The translations under genes and the position numbers were made by a program. A DNA stretch of 64,000 nucleotides from Aureimonas frigidaquae (GTDB lineage Bacteria; Pseudomonadota; Alphaproteobacteria; Rhizobiales; Rhizobiaceae), in NCBI RefSeq assembly GCF_001463905.1, contig NZ_BBWR01000009.1:62001-126000 (forward strand), in the 5' to 3' direction. This document shows, one piece after another, positions 42,001 to 48,791 of the stretch; the stretch's first letter is position 1; each line of letters opens with the position of its first letter. The notes under the pieces were generated by a model that was not told the origin of the DNA, did no database searches, and worked only from the letters and a program-made list of their open reading frames with translations.

Positions 42001-42552
42001 GGTGGCCGAACGGCGCTCGTCATTGGCCGCATTCTGTTGGTAGGGCGTGGCCCCGAACGGCTGGGGCGAGGGGATATCGGCACGCGGACGGCCGGCATCG
42101 CCGCGCGTGGCAGCATAGGCTCCCGCGGCGGCGCCGGCGGCCAGTCCCGCGGCGGCAGGCTCGGGGATCAGATCCGGGGCGTCGGGACGGGCGGCCTGCA
42201 GCGTATCGGCATCGCGGTCCCAGCCGAAATCGGCCAGTTCCTCATCGAACAGACCGGGCGCTTCGTCCTGCGGCTCGATGGCCGGTTCCGCGCCGAGCGA
42301 AGGGGCCTGCGTTGCCGCGGCGTCGCCCGTCTCGGAGAAGGCGTTGCGCGCTTCGTTCAGGTTTCTGTCGAACTCGTCGAAGACGAAGTCGAAATCCCCT
42401 TCGTCGTCGGGAAGGTGATCGCCGCGCGGCGGGGTGCCGGCCTGCGTGCCGGCTGGGGTGGACGTCTCGAAATCGGCTTCGCGGAAGGCTTCCTCGAGCT
42501 CCATCTCGATCATCGCTTCGTCTGAAAGCTCGACCGTTCTGATCTTCGACAT
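36013..42552 (-). CDS. Giant coiled-coil membrane protein, Growth Pole Ring (GPR/RgsE)-like
   Basis: 2179 aa. An acidic N-terminus (~1-100) and a Pro/Ala-rich stretch precede two transmembrane helices (~200-222 and 234-257). About 1,650 residues of nearly unbroken helical heptads follow, with recurring Apolipoprotein/kinesin-like phrases such as DRLGDIETSL and LEERRNAM. A Pro/Ala linker (~1940-2030) leads to a small folded C-terminal domain (DSLNSLSVEIVRAIDHDASVELW onward, split by helices). Size, two TM helices and layout fit Agrobacterium GPR (2115 aa) and Sinorhizobium RgsE, which ring the growing pole. The assignment rests on architecture, not alignment. Confidence 0.78.
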   Translation of the reverse strand: MSKIRTVELSDEAMIEMELEEAFREADFETSTPAGTQAGTPPRGDHLPDDEGDFDFVFDEFDRNLNEARNAFSETGDAAATQAPSLGAEPAIEPQDEAPGLFDEELADFGWDRDADTLQAARPDAPDLIPEPAAAGLAAGAAAGAYAATRGDAGRPRADIPSPQPFGATPYQQNAANDERRSATVMADGLLSRRASARPVVLGGLGGIAWLGLASVSVYGLFGGRAMEGVDLLTASAAMVAGGVLPALMIFGFGVMVRRMQDLRLMSRSLAEVALRLNESQPARASDPVALPAAALPSDQVAALEERISTEVAALERAFADNEVRIRGLVGELSTEREAMLSHAEQVRSLLMGSHQRLSNDVEGASESAAERIETAARGFSELLDDRTNEITRRYEEQSRQLAQFFAEQSQSTQTTLNATGEELAERIARTADEAGTRLQEATSAVNRLIEERSGELERKAEELTRGATELSERIHDAIASANERIGEALRTGTESWSVDNTLFLTTLDSMLSERADRIGAEGTRLTETVAGTLEDRLKALSAEADRFLGLIDEQFDEKLLRTSLLLEGKGEDVLERLEQRINQLEQTLDSKGAPLAATLGRHADAIEGNFTRIGASLDAGAERISADMRSHGDRIGQSFADGQSNLAERAAEALAAAQEAFTRQIAEIQSVLEARTRAFDTVAGDRLGDIETSLALAQQTIASTMEERGQAVTTSIEKGVADLNRLMQGVDERLLSDFDERSRTLAGRIGERVEDITATLSERVTGLDVSLAEVREAMVGTLDHHGEAINKAIDRNVERLAALLEDVDGRLLRGFEGKTELLADKIGDRSRQIIELVEDNREMLETSLEQRMGLIASLLEERRNAMALFLEEGTKSLSDTLEGQSSQLLENMDSRAKAISQEITLRMSGGEEALVSAGRRIVEALEAQNSAIDTDSIRRLEKALTAADAQRQELARHISEHAARLEAGISGTLDDITAELAAKVDALRAVVDESRSRLLSGMDSSAAVLAKTLETGNREFSAGVESSAASVIQSMDETLRGLMAGLETRTMQIQGAGGDLKGGLLQALDQRLDSVRGLFDGTSSSFLSDFDEKAGLLGTALSRSNADLAQTLDDRVAELRAAFVEADDRLAKALENRQQDFEATLSAGTDAINQSFESRTTAISQTLERGLASVERTLAGRTAQVADAVREAVLGATGDMVREATAARTELDQQAERFTASIARIGSALDGSGEEARQRFEDDIKRLTAEVDQTVARLQVAADETRQSLQSDNAQFVTHLSGASLAMRKESEAARERLAEMASAFVENLETLSERFRADTDGARGRLAEEARALAEAIQGAGTMLSSVGESSRQTVTSNAETMARGVEEAARVLTERVDIIRAELADRSFDVGSDLDKVADRVRQVAEEARSTLGDGASQMLDGIAEALRQMDQRAATLRGDLDQRTQGFADILDGVAASIGQEIGQAGDKLRGEAEETSRAVSGRMIDDAREAREILLRDTGDISNALAGVSTAIRLEADRARDQVLEATSAFANELARRVEANENSLAGRAAALGAAFAERVQELEEMLGRRNAEIARLLDEEARPLLSRLSDEGNAIASAIGESAQDAADRLRSENAALLESFRTHARQLVEEISGSSSELGSQLERSSREAADIVATAQRSLTQEAAQLVQRIGQVSGVLGKLVADATGDLGSLEERFTQTAERFSDGTDKAVSVIEQSGSRFDGQIDRLDTLSAEAATRGDSIAQRLAEQSEALAQAAQLLDNVQSGMGHTLEERRAGLETLAAGLSQSSTDIAQTVRSLEEVVSRRIEATQRNSATAVDKVREALASALDDANRRFLQATEEMRQTAATLRTDLDATRQEIKRGVFDLPEEARQSTDAMRRAVSDQIRALKELGEIVTQSGRTLDVRAARATAPQPAAPVVQQAAAPREQRPAPAPAPAPRQAVADEQEQLRAADEFERRAMGSIQAEGNLARDMRGTVEPRPQPSVYAARPVAPTPPQGGAAAGGQAKGRSWVSDLIRRASSDEDERPEDDELESALNAAFATDRPQAQPARTPAHVVDSLNSLSVEIVRAIDHDASVELWDRYRQGERNVFTRRLYTMKGQQTFDEIRRRYHREQDFRHAVDRYIGDFEAMMNDLKRREPDGKRVQEYLVSDTGKVYTMLAHASGRFGQA

Positions 42553-42952
42553 CTGCGCCGCCTTGTTCGTTTCCTGTCCAGCCGCCGCTCACGATCGAAC
42601 AGCGGCCGGCGCGAGCCCTTCGTCACGTCCTGCGTGCTAGAGGGGCATTCCCGCCAAACTATGGTAGAGGCGGTGCCGGGGGTTGGGAACCGCTAAACCC
42701 TTGGCCCGCCCCAAAGTTTAAACATAAGGTTAACGCGCCTTAACAAATGCCACCGACCAGCCGGCATAGGCCTTTGCCACCAGTGGGTTACGCGTTTTCC
42801 TTCTGTTTACCATATAGGCAGATGCTGTGCCGAGGGGAGGATCCCGTCGCAAATTGGGCCGTTTCCTCCCCGCAGGATGCGCAGAGCAGTTCGACACCGG
42901 TGGGGGAGCCGGTCCGATCGCTCCGCCGACCGCCGCCGAGGGGAAACATGCC

Positions 42953-43333
42953 ATGACACGCACTGCCGCTGCCGCCACTTTCGTGAACGCCCTGCCGGAG
43001 GCTTTCGGTGAGCCGCCGTCCCGCGGGCGGGCGATCGATCTCGTCTTCCTGTCGCGCAAGACGGGCGGTGATCGCAAGGTGGAGCGCGATGTCCTGGCCC
43101 TCTTACGCTCCCAGATCGCGCTCATCCTGCAGCGTGCCCCGCACGGCACGCGGGATGAAGTCCGGCAGATGGCCAATGCCATCCGGGGTGCGGGCCGGCA
43201 TGTCGGCGCCTTTGCGGTGGCCGACAGCGCGGCGGCGCTGTCGCTGGCAACGACCGAGAGCTTCCCCATGGCCTACGACGCCTTCATCGACGAACTGGAG
43301 CGTGCGGCAAGCTTCCTGCGCTCACTCGATTGA
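42953..43333 (+). CDS. Conserved-looking small protein of unknown function
   Basis: 126 aa from ATG 42953, which has GAGGGG nine bases upstream. An Ala-rich N-terminus is followed by two or three amphipathic helices (KVERDVLALLRSQIALILQ; RDEVRQMANAIRGAG; MAYDAFIDELERAASFLRSL). There are no cysteines and no signal peptide. I do not recognise the family. It diverges from the GPR-like gene across a 400-base gap and is followed 32 bases later by the ferredoxin gene, so the two may be co-transcribed. Confidence 0.65.
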   Translation: MTRTAAAATFVNALPEAFGEPPSRGRAIDLVFLSRKTGGDRKVERDVLALLRSQIALILQRAPHGTRDEVRQMANAIRGAGRHVGAFAVADSAAALSLATTESFPMAYDAFIDELERAASFLRSLD

Positions 43334-43365
43334 CAGGCGCGGCCCATCGGGCCAAAGCCTCTGCC

Positions 43366-43686
43366 ATGACCGAGATCATCTTCGTTTCGCCTGATGGCAC
43401 GCGCTATCCCGTCGAGGCAGCCGACGGCGCCAGCGCCATGCAGGCGGCCATCCGCGCCGACATTCCGGGCATCGACGCCGATTGCGGCGGCGCCTGCGCC
43501 TGCGCCACCTGCCACATCTATGTGGACGGTGCCTTTGCCGACGCGCTGCCGCAGCCCGAAACCATGGAAGAGGACATGCTGGACTTCGCCTTCGACGTTC
43601 GGCCCACCTCGCGCCTGTCGTGCCAGATCCGCATCACGCCGGACTTGCGCGGCCTGACGCTGCATATCCCCACCCGTCAGGGCTGA
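43366..43686 (+). CDS. [2Fe-2S] ferredoxin, adrenodoxin type
   Basis: 106 aa electron carrier. The cluster cysteines follow Cx5Cx2C in DCGGACACATCHIYVDG, with the distal Cys in RLSCQIR about 36 residues later. One extra Cys lies between the first two ligands. The surrounding IDADCGGAC and MEEDMLDFA match adrenodoxin/putidaredoxin-like proteins that serve P450s or Fe-S assembly. No hydroxylase or reductase gene is adjacent. Confidence 0.92.
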   Translation: MTEIIFVSPDGTRYPVEAADGASAMQAAIRADIPGIDADCGGACACATCHIYVDGAFADALPQPETMEEDMLDFAFDVRPTSRLSCQIRITPDLRGLTLHIPTRQG

Positions 43687-43690
43687 GCCT

Positions 43691-44305
43691 TCAGTCCGCC
43701 GCCTGCGCGGGGGAATCGGCTCTCAGCCTGTCGCGCAACAGGCGCCGCAGCCGCAGCGACATCTCGTGCGATTCCTGCCGGTCGAATTCATGCTGGGCAC
43801 GTTCATGCCCGTCCAGATAGCGGTTCGTCGTCCGCGCAACGAGCGTCTCCATGGCATGGCAATCGCGCTGCGGCGCAAGGTTGCGCACCGCCATCTCCAT
43901 GCGGGTAACCCAGTTGCGCGCAATGTCTGCATGTTGCTGCTCGTGCCGCGCGACGTCCCGCTCCAGCGTCTCCCACAGGAGCACCACGACCGGGTCGGGC
44001 TTGCGCGGGCGCTTCCAGCGCGGAAGGATGATCTCGGTCCGAAGCTGGAAGTTGGCAACCGCGACACGGCAGCGGGTGCCATCCGGGCGGTAGTTCACCT
44101 GGCCGTCGAAGGTGACGGAAGTCGCGCCCGGATGCCCGGCATCGCCGCCGCCTGTCATGGGCCCGTTGCGTGCCAAGGATCGGTCCAGCTCCTCCAGGGT
44201 GGCGCCGGTGACGGTGAAATGTCGGGTCCGCTCGGCAATGTCGGCGGCACTTGCGGCCTGGGACGCGCAGGCGCCGAGGACAAGGGCAAGGATCACATTT
44301 CGCAT
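43691..44305 (-). CDS. DUF922 family secreted protein, putative zinc protease
   Basis: 204 aa. A signal peptide (VILALVLGACASQAASA) is followed by TRHFTVTGATLEELDRSL, the DUF922 opening, and the metal-site-like ARHEQQHADIARNW. The HxxxH there resembles a zinc protease motif but is not the classic HExxH. It converges on the ferredoxin gene with a 4-base gap. Activity has not been shown for most family members. Confidence 0.8.
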   Translation of the reverse strand: MRNVILALVLGACASQAASAADIAERTRHFTVTGATLEELDRSLARNGPMTGGGDAGHPGATSVTFDGQVNYRPDGTRCRVAVANFQLRTEIILPRWKRPRKPDPVVVLLWETLERDVARHEQQHADIARNWVTRMEMAVRNLAPQRDCHAMETLVARTTNRYLDGHERAQHEFDRQESHEMSLRLRRLLRDRLRADSPAQAAD

Positions 44306-44389
44306 CTATCGACTCCCGCCCCCGCTTGCTGCATCAGCGTATGATCAGGCTAACGCATCCTGGGCGGTGAGGCGAAGAAACAGGCCCGG

Positions 44390-45292
44390 ATGCGCCATTG
44401 GATTGCAGAGAGCGTTAATGCGAGGTGTGTTGTGGCGGGCGATCCGGCAGATAACTCAAAGTTGTGGCAGCTCGGGCACGGCCGGCACCTCGACCTGGCC
44501 GGCCCGGCCCGGCTGATGGGCATCCTCAACGTCACGCCGGACAGTTTCTCGGATGGCGGGCGTTTCGAGGGGAATGTGGACCTGGCCGTCGCGGCTGCGC
44601 TGCGCATGGTGGAGGAGGGCGCCGACATCATCGATATTGGCGGGGAATCGACCCGCCCCGGCGCAACGCCCGTATCGCCGCAGGAAGAGCAGGACAGGGT
44701 GCTTCCGGTCATCGAGCGCCTGTGTGCATGCTCCGACGTGCTCATCTCGGTCGATACCTATCGTGCGGAGACGGCCGAGCGCGCCGTCGCTGCCGGCGCC
44801 CATATCGTCAACGACGTCTATGGCGCGCAGAAGGACCCTGCCATGGCAGAGGTCGCCGCGCGCACCGGCGCCGGTCTCTGCCTCATGCATACGGGCCGCG
44901 AGCGCACGAAGCTGCCGGACGTGATCGACGACCAGTTCCATTTCTTCGAGCGCTCCATGGAGATCGTGGCGAAGGCCGGCATCCCGCGCGACCGCCTGGT
45001 CTGGGACCCGGGCTTCGGCTTTGCCAAGGAGCGCGATGAAAACCTCGCCCTCATGGCCCGCCTGCCGGAGCTGCGCGCCATGGGGCTGCCGATCCTGGTC
45101 GGCACATCGCGCAAGCGCTTCGTCAGGGGCGCCATCGGCCGCGAGGAGCCGGAGCCCGATGTCGCCACGGCGGCGACCAGCGTGTTGCTGCGGGAGCGCG
45201 GCGCCCACATCTTCAGGGTGCACGCCATCCTGCCCAACCGCGATGCGCTGCGCGTGGCGGACGCCGTCCTTGCCGCCGGAGTGCGCGCGTGA
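44390..45292 (+). CDS. folP: Dihydropteroate synthase
   Basis: Joins p-aminobenzoate to dihydropterin pyrophosphate in folate synthesis (300 aa). Signatures: MGILNVTPDSFSDGGRF, IDIGGESTRPGA, SVDTYRAETAERAV, IVNDVYG, WDPGFGFAKERDENL and VGTSRKRFV. The target region of sulfonamides is intact. The N-terminal ~35 residues before the first strand are not conserved, and an internal start is possible. folK overlaps the stop by four bases. Confidence 0.97.
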   Translation: MRHWIAESVNARCVVAGDPADNSKLWQLGHGRHLDLAGPARLMGILNVTPDSFSDGGRFEGNVDLAVAAALRMVEEGADIIDIGGESTRPGATPVSPQEEQDRVLPVIERLCACSDVLISVDTYRAETAERAVAAGAHIVNDVYGAQKDPAMAEVAARTGAGLCLMHTGRERTKLPDVIDDQFHFFERSMEIVAKAGIPRDRLVWDPGFGFAKERDENLALMARLPELRAMGLPILVGTSRKRFVRGAIGREEPEPDVATAATSVLLRERGAHIFRVHAILPNRDALRVADAVLAAGVRA

Positions 45293-45792
45293 CCCGCGCC
45301 TTCATCGGCCTTGGCGGCAATATGGGCGACCCCGCGGCCAGCATGGCACAGGCGCTACGCCTGCTCGACAGCTCGGCCGGGGTGCGCGTATCCAAGGTGT
45401 CGCGCCTCTACCGCACGCCGCCCTGGGGCAAGCTGGACCAGGCGGAGTTCCGCAATGCCTGCGCCGAGTTGGAAACCGACCTCGCCCCGGCGGCCCTCCT
45501 GGATCTCGCGCTCGCGCTCGAACAACGCCTGAAGCGGGTTCGGCTGGAGCGCTGGGGGCCGCGGACGATCGACATCGACGTCCTGGCCTATGGAGAAGCG
45601 CGCGTCGAAACCGACCGCCTCACCCTGCCACACCCGCGTATCCGCGAACGGGCCTTCGTCCTGATCCCTTTGGCCGAACTGAACCCGGACCTGAACATCG
45701 AAGGCCACCCGGTTCGCCACTGGCTAAAAGGGCTCGACGCAGCCTGCATCGAGGCCGTGACGGCCGATGGTGGTTGGTGGACTGAGGTCTGA
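45289..45792 (+). CDS. folK: 2-amino-4-hydroxy-6-hydroxymethyldihydropteridine diphosphokinase
   Basis: 167 aa HPPK, the step before FolP. N-terminal AFIGLGGNMGDPAASM, SRLYRTPPWGKLDQAEFRNA and the signature RWGPRTIDIDVLAYGE with the two Mg-binding Asp residues, then LPHPRIRERAFVLIPL. It is coupled to folP by a four-base overlap. The folB gene often found between the two in rhizobia is missing here. Confidence 0.97.
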   Translation: MTRAFIGLGGNMGDPAASMAQALRLLDSSAGVRVSKVSRLYRTPPWGKLDQAEFRNACAELETDLAPAALLDLALALEQRLKRVRLERWGPRTIDIDVLAYGEARVETDRLTLPHPRIRERAFVLIPLAELNPDLNIEGHPVRHWLKGLDAACIEAVTADGGWWTEV

Positions 45793-45837
45793 CAGAAGGC
45801 GGGCAGTGCCCTTCTTCCTGATCGAACTTGCTTCGCG

Positions 45838-46041
45838 TCAGTCCTGCAAAGCAGTATGGCGGACGGTTCCGTCGTCGCATTCCATCTTCATCCCGATCGC
45901 TAGGACGAGCGCCTCGCCGACCGCAAAGGAAATGGTAATATTCAGCTCCGTCAGATGTTCCTCCCTGGCACCCTTGGCGCCGTCCGGGAAGGCGCCGGTG
46001 TGAGTTCGCCTGCCGTGAGAGGGGCTAGCCGACATCCTCAA
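45838..46041 (-). pseudogene. Decayed partial copy of the secreted protein gene at 48792-49325
   Basis: The 67-residue frame reads HTGAFPDGAKGA, then LNITISFAVGEALVLAIGMKM, and ends DGTVRHTALQD. The intact gene has YTGAFLDGAKGA, LNVTISVKVGEDLVPVIGMKL and DGGTVRQTALQD. The first ~100 residues and an internal ~100-base block (roughly 48911-49008 of the intact gene) are missing. There is no signal peptide or good start. The copy is in the same orientation and marks the left edge of the low-GC island. Bases 46046-46190 hold nothing recognisable. Confidence 0.8.
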
Positions 46042-46190
46042 GGTACAGGACGAAGCGGCATCAACTACCGAGTCGGATTGAGGATATAAGCTAGCCTGTG
46101 CTTACTGTAAGGCCCGAGTTGAAGCGCTGGACATGTATCGGCGGGAAATCCGTCTACCAAGCATATACCTACAAAATGACTATCTAAGAA

Positions 46191-46691
46191 TTAATCTGTG
46201 TGAAAACTAAGCCGAATATATTTTATTGCCTGCTCTGCGGATTCATTTCTGTTGCAGCGGAACCATTCATCCTTCCTGGCTGGGCTTGTATCAGGATGCC
46301 GGTTCACCTCGTGGGCGCACCTGACCACCACATTGTCGGACCATTGCTTGTCATCGGCGTACAGCAGATCCCGTTCTGCGTTGCTTACCGACTTCCCGTC
46401 GAATATGAGGCGGAAGTACCTATACTTCACATCTTCCCATAACCGTCGTTCTCTGTCATCGCACAGGTGGTCCTCGATCGGGAGGTTCAGGGATAAGCAC
46501 CGTTCGGCAACGAGGCCTATGCAGACATAGCGCCCATAACGCTCAGGCTGGCTATGCGCCTTTAGGCAGCTTTCTACAATATTGAAGTCTTCCGTATCTG
46601 GAAACAGATAACCGTTCGCATCGCCCGCCAAGCAGGCATGTGTCAGAATAGCCGACGATATGTAAGTCAGGAATGCAAAGCGCTTAAGCAT
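46191..46691 (-). CDS. LprI-like periplasmic protein, putative muramidase immunity (second copy)
   Basis: 166 aa with a Sec signal (MLKRFAFLTYISSAILTHACLA). The mature part follows the lysozyme-inhibitor LprI/DUF1311 pattern: EDFNIVESC, YGRYVCIGLVAERCLSL, LCDDRE, then DDKQWSDNVVVRCAHEV and RCNRNESAEQAIKYI. Six cysteines align with those of the protein at 48137-48625, suggesting three disulfides. It lies 69 bases after the muramidase-HINT gene in the same operon. ATG 46691 starts the signal peptide; a GTG at 46736 is in frame. Lower GC than the flanks. Confidence 0.75.
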   Translation of the reverse strand: MLKRFAFLTYISSAILTHACLAGDANGYLFPDTEDFNIVESCLKAHSQPERYGRYVCIGLVAERCLSLNLPIEDHLCDDRERRLWEDVKYRYFRLIFDGKSVSNAERDLLYADDKQWSDNVVVRCAHEVNRHPDTSPARKDEWFRCNRNESAEQAIKYIRLSFHTD

Positions 46692-46760
46692 GAGTATCGC
46701 GGTTTGGTTGGTGTTGTGCAGACGAACAGAATGCACAATCTTCGGATGGGCAGCGCTTCA

Positions 46761-48134
46761 TTACGACACATGACACGGAGATTCGCAGAATGATCCGCTT
46801 CGATGGTTTCCCTCCCTCTCTTCTGTGCGTACGGGGATATCTAGCGCGTCCTTCGAACGCGCTAGAACGTAGTCCTCCGGCTTCGGGAGCGATGATGACG
46901 CTGTCCAATGAAAGGGCATACCCGGCCTGTCTGCACTAAGACGGAGCAGGCCATCATGACCGATAATACCGTCTGCTTGGAGGATGGTCTCCAAGATCGA
47001 GCAATCCATGCCGTCGGCAGTGATGAACCGCGTGCCAAGCCTTAACTGCGCCCGCTCCTTCACGCGCGTAAGGCCGGAGGGAAGCAGCTCCCCGCATACT
47101 GCCCAAACGAACTGATCACCGATTGATCCAACCGGGCAATTGGTCGCGGCGCGCACGCAAGATCCGTCTTGAAGCACGATCGCGCCGTCCGCGCGCAGAA
47201 TATCTATTATTGGAACGTGCTGGCCCTTCAGTGGGCCGTCGGCACAGTAGGTTAGATGACCTGGGGTGATGCCGACGCCGAATAGGTCCAAAACCTTGCG
47301 AGAGTGATTTCGGAATAACCTACTGACGCGTCCCGGATGCAGGAACCCATTCTCATCGTATGCAAGCACGACATCGCCAGGTTGGATCTCTTGAATGGGC
47401 TTATCCGGGCCATTCCACATGGCGATCTGTGTGTCAGCTATGAAGCAATGTGCAATGATTGCAGCCGCCCCTTTGACCACCAATTCCCATTCATTTGCAT
47501 CGCCGTTAAAGGCCGCCTTAACGGCGGCGATCGTCTTAGGTCGAGTATCGGAGAGGGCGGATGCTAAATCATTCAGACCATTGGAGCGATTTGCTACCGA
47601 TAGAGCAGCAGCGATTGCAATGGCCGAATCATCGTGAGAACGGTTGAATACCGTGTCGTCGCCCCACCTTTCTTTGATTGCGTCGAAGAATGAATTTATT
47701 TTCTTTAAAAGTACTCCATTCAGATATTCATCTGAATATTTATCGACTATATCTTTGGCATACTGATGATTGCTGATAAGTTCTGATAAGAACGCTTTAT
47801 CTTCCTTGTATCGCGTCTGCAGATTGCGATCAAGATCGGGTCTTTTGACACCCATGTAGTCGTACAGTCTTATAAACTGTTTGAGATCGATGTCACCGTT
47901 GGCTACGGCAGCGTCTAGGATTTCGCCGTAAGCCATTATTCCTTGATCGTTACTCCCGATGTCTAACTGCGGCAGGCCAAACGTAAAGCCTGATGAGTTC
48001 CCATGTCTCTCTTTTTCTAGAATGCTATCCTTCACTGCAAGTGTGACACGATACATCTTAGATGTATCGCCACCATGCTCTGTATGAGTCAGAACCAGGC
48101 GTATATCTGAAGAACTTATATAATTATTAGACAT
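46761..48134 (-). CDS. Putative muramidase effector with C-terminal HINT domain
   Basis: 457 aa, no signal peptide. Residues ~25-190 are helical. An ILEKE stretch (Glu40/Glu42) precedes SSGFTFGLPQLDIG (47-60), resembling the E...S-G...G-x-x-Q pattern of lysozyme-like enzymes. Residues ~229 onward are a HINT domain: Cys230 in HCFIADTQIAMW, IQPGDVVLAYDENG, the block-B TPGH (His293), and PIIDILRADGAIVLQDG. ATG 48134 lies two bases after the upstream stop; ATG 48155 would overlap it. The lysozyme call is inference; HINT is firm. AT-rich, evidently acquired. Confidence 0.7.
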   Translation of the reverse strand: MSNNYISSSDIRLVLTHTEHGGDTSKMYRVTLAVKDSILEKERHGNSSGFTFGLPQLDIGSNDQGIMAYGEILDAAVANGDIDLKQFIRLYDYMGVKRPDLDRNLQTRYKEDKAFLSELISNHQYAKDIVDKYSDEYLNGVLLKKINSFFDAIKERWGDDTVFNRSHDDSAIAIAAALSVANRSNGLNDLASALSDTRPKTIAAVKAAFNGDANEWELVVKGAAAIIAHCFIADTQIAMWNGPDKPIQEIQPGDVVLAYDENGFLHPGRVSRLFRNHSRKVLDLFGVGITPGHLTYCADGPLKGQHVPIIDILRADGAIVLQDGSCVRAATNCPVGSIGDQFVWAVCGELLPSGLTRVKERAQLRLGTRFITADGMDCSILETILQADGIIGHDGLLRLSADRPGMPFHWTASSSLPKPEDYVLARSKDALDIPVRTEEREGNHRSGSFCESPCHVS

Positions 48135-48136
48135 AC

Positions 48137-48625
48137 TTATATCCCGGTAAGCCATATATATTTTAGTGCCTGCTCGGCATGCTCATTTCTGTAGCACCTG
48201 AATGACGCATAGCTTTGACCGATCGATCCCTCTTCCTCTCTTTCAATCTCGTATGCACAATCATCATCGGCCCTGTCATGCAGGTGTTTGTCGTATGAAA
48301 GTAGCAAACGACGAGTTTCTTCCGTGTTTGTTTCTCTGTCATAAAGGAGCCGGAAGTATCGAGCCTTCAATGAGGTCCAAACGGTGTCCTCTCTCTCATC
48401 ACACCAATAGTGCTGCATAGGTAGACTAAGGCTCAGGCAGCGGCTGAAAACCAGGCCGATGCATTGGTAGCGGCCGTAGAGCTCTGGATGGCGGTTCGCG
48501 GCAATGCAGCTTTCGATGATCCTGAAGTCCTCGGCGTCAGGCTTATGGAGCTCGTCATCATCGTCAGCCAGGCAACAGGATATCGACATGGCCGATGCCA
48601 GAAGCATGTAAAGGATAAAACGCAT
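48137..48625 (-). CDS. LprI-like periplasmic protein, putative muramidase immunity (first copy)
   Basis: 162 aa with signal peptide MRFILYMLLASAMSISCCLA. The mature part has EDFRIIESC, YGRYQCIGLVFSRCLSLSLP, WCDERED, YDKHLHDRADDDCAYEIE and RCYRNEHAEQALKYI. This is the LprI/DUF1311 layout with the same six cysteines as the paralogue at 46191-46691, though much of the rest differs. LprI of Mycobacterium is a lysozyme inhibitor. AAGGTGAG precedes ATG 48625. It is the first gene of the operon, two bases before the muramidase-HINT gene. Confidence 0.77.
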   Translation of the reverse strand: MRFILYMLLASAMSISCCLADDDDELHKPDAEDFRIIESCIAANRHPELYGRYQCIGLVFSRCLSLSLPMQHYWCDEREDTVWTSLKARYFRLLYDRETNTEETRRLLLSYDKHLHDRADDDCAYEIEREEEGSIGQSYASFRCYRNEHAEQALKYIWLTGI

Positions 48626-48727
48626 TGCGAAGCGATACTCACCTTGAACCGGAATATATGTAAGATACATAAATTCATATATCATGTAACTGATTTTTTG
48701 CTGGCTTGAGTCGTTTGTTGGGAGCGC

Positions 48728-48758
48728 AAAAAAGCCCGCCCTACTGGGTAGGGCGGGC
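48728..48758 (-). terminator. Terminator of the secreted-protein gene, at the island's right edge
   Basis: An 11-bp stem GCCCGCCCTAC/GTAGGGCGGGC with a three-base loop (48734-48758) is followed on the minus strand by TTTTTT. It is 33 bases after the stop of the 48792-49325 gene. Confidence 0.9.
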
Positions 48759-48791
48759 GCGAAACGGTCTGATTGTGTTGGGGGCTTTGCG

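Noticed and set aside
36040-42525. Long plus-strand frames opposite the GPR-like gene
   Set aside because: Shadows of a repetitive high-GC coiled-coil gene; no start signals or recognisable domains.
36013-42552. Repeated phrases as a DNA repeat or CRISPR-like array
   Set aside because: Similarity is at the level of heptad protein repeats, not regular DNA repeats with spacers.
46761-48134. HINT domain as a splicing intein in a host gene
   Set aside because: No C-terminal Asn plus Cys/Ser/Thr junction and no extein continuing a known protein follow the domain.
45838-48790. Island as an insertion sequence or prophage
   Set aside because: No transposase, integrase, terminal inverted repeats, tRNA target or phage structural genes were found; only the imperfect direct duplication of the edge gene.
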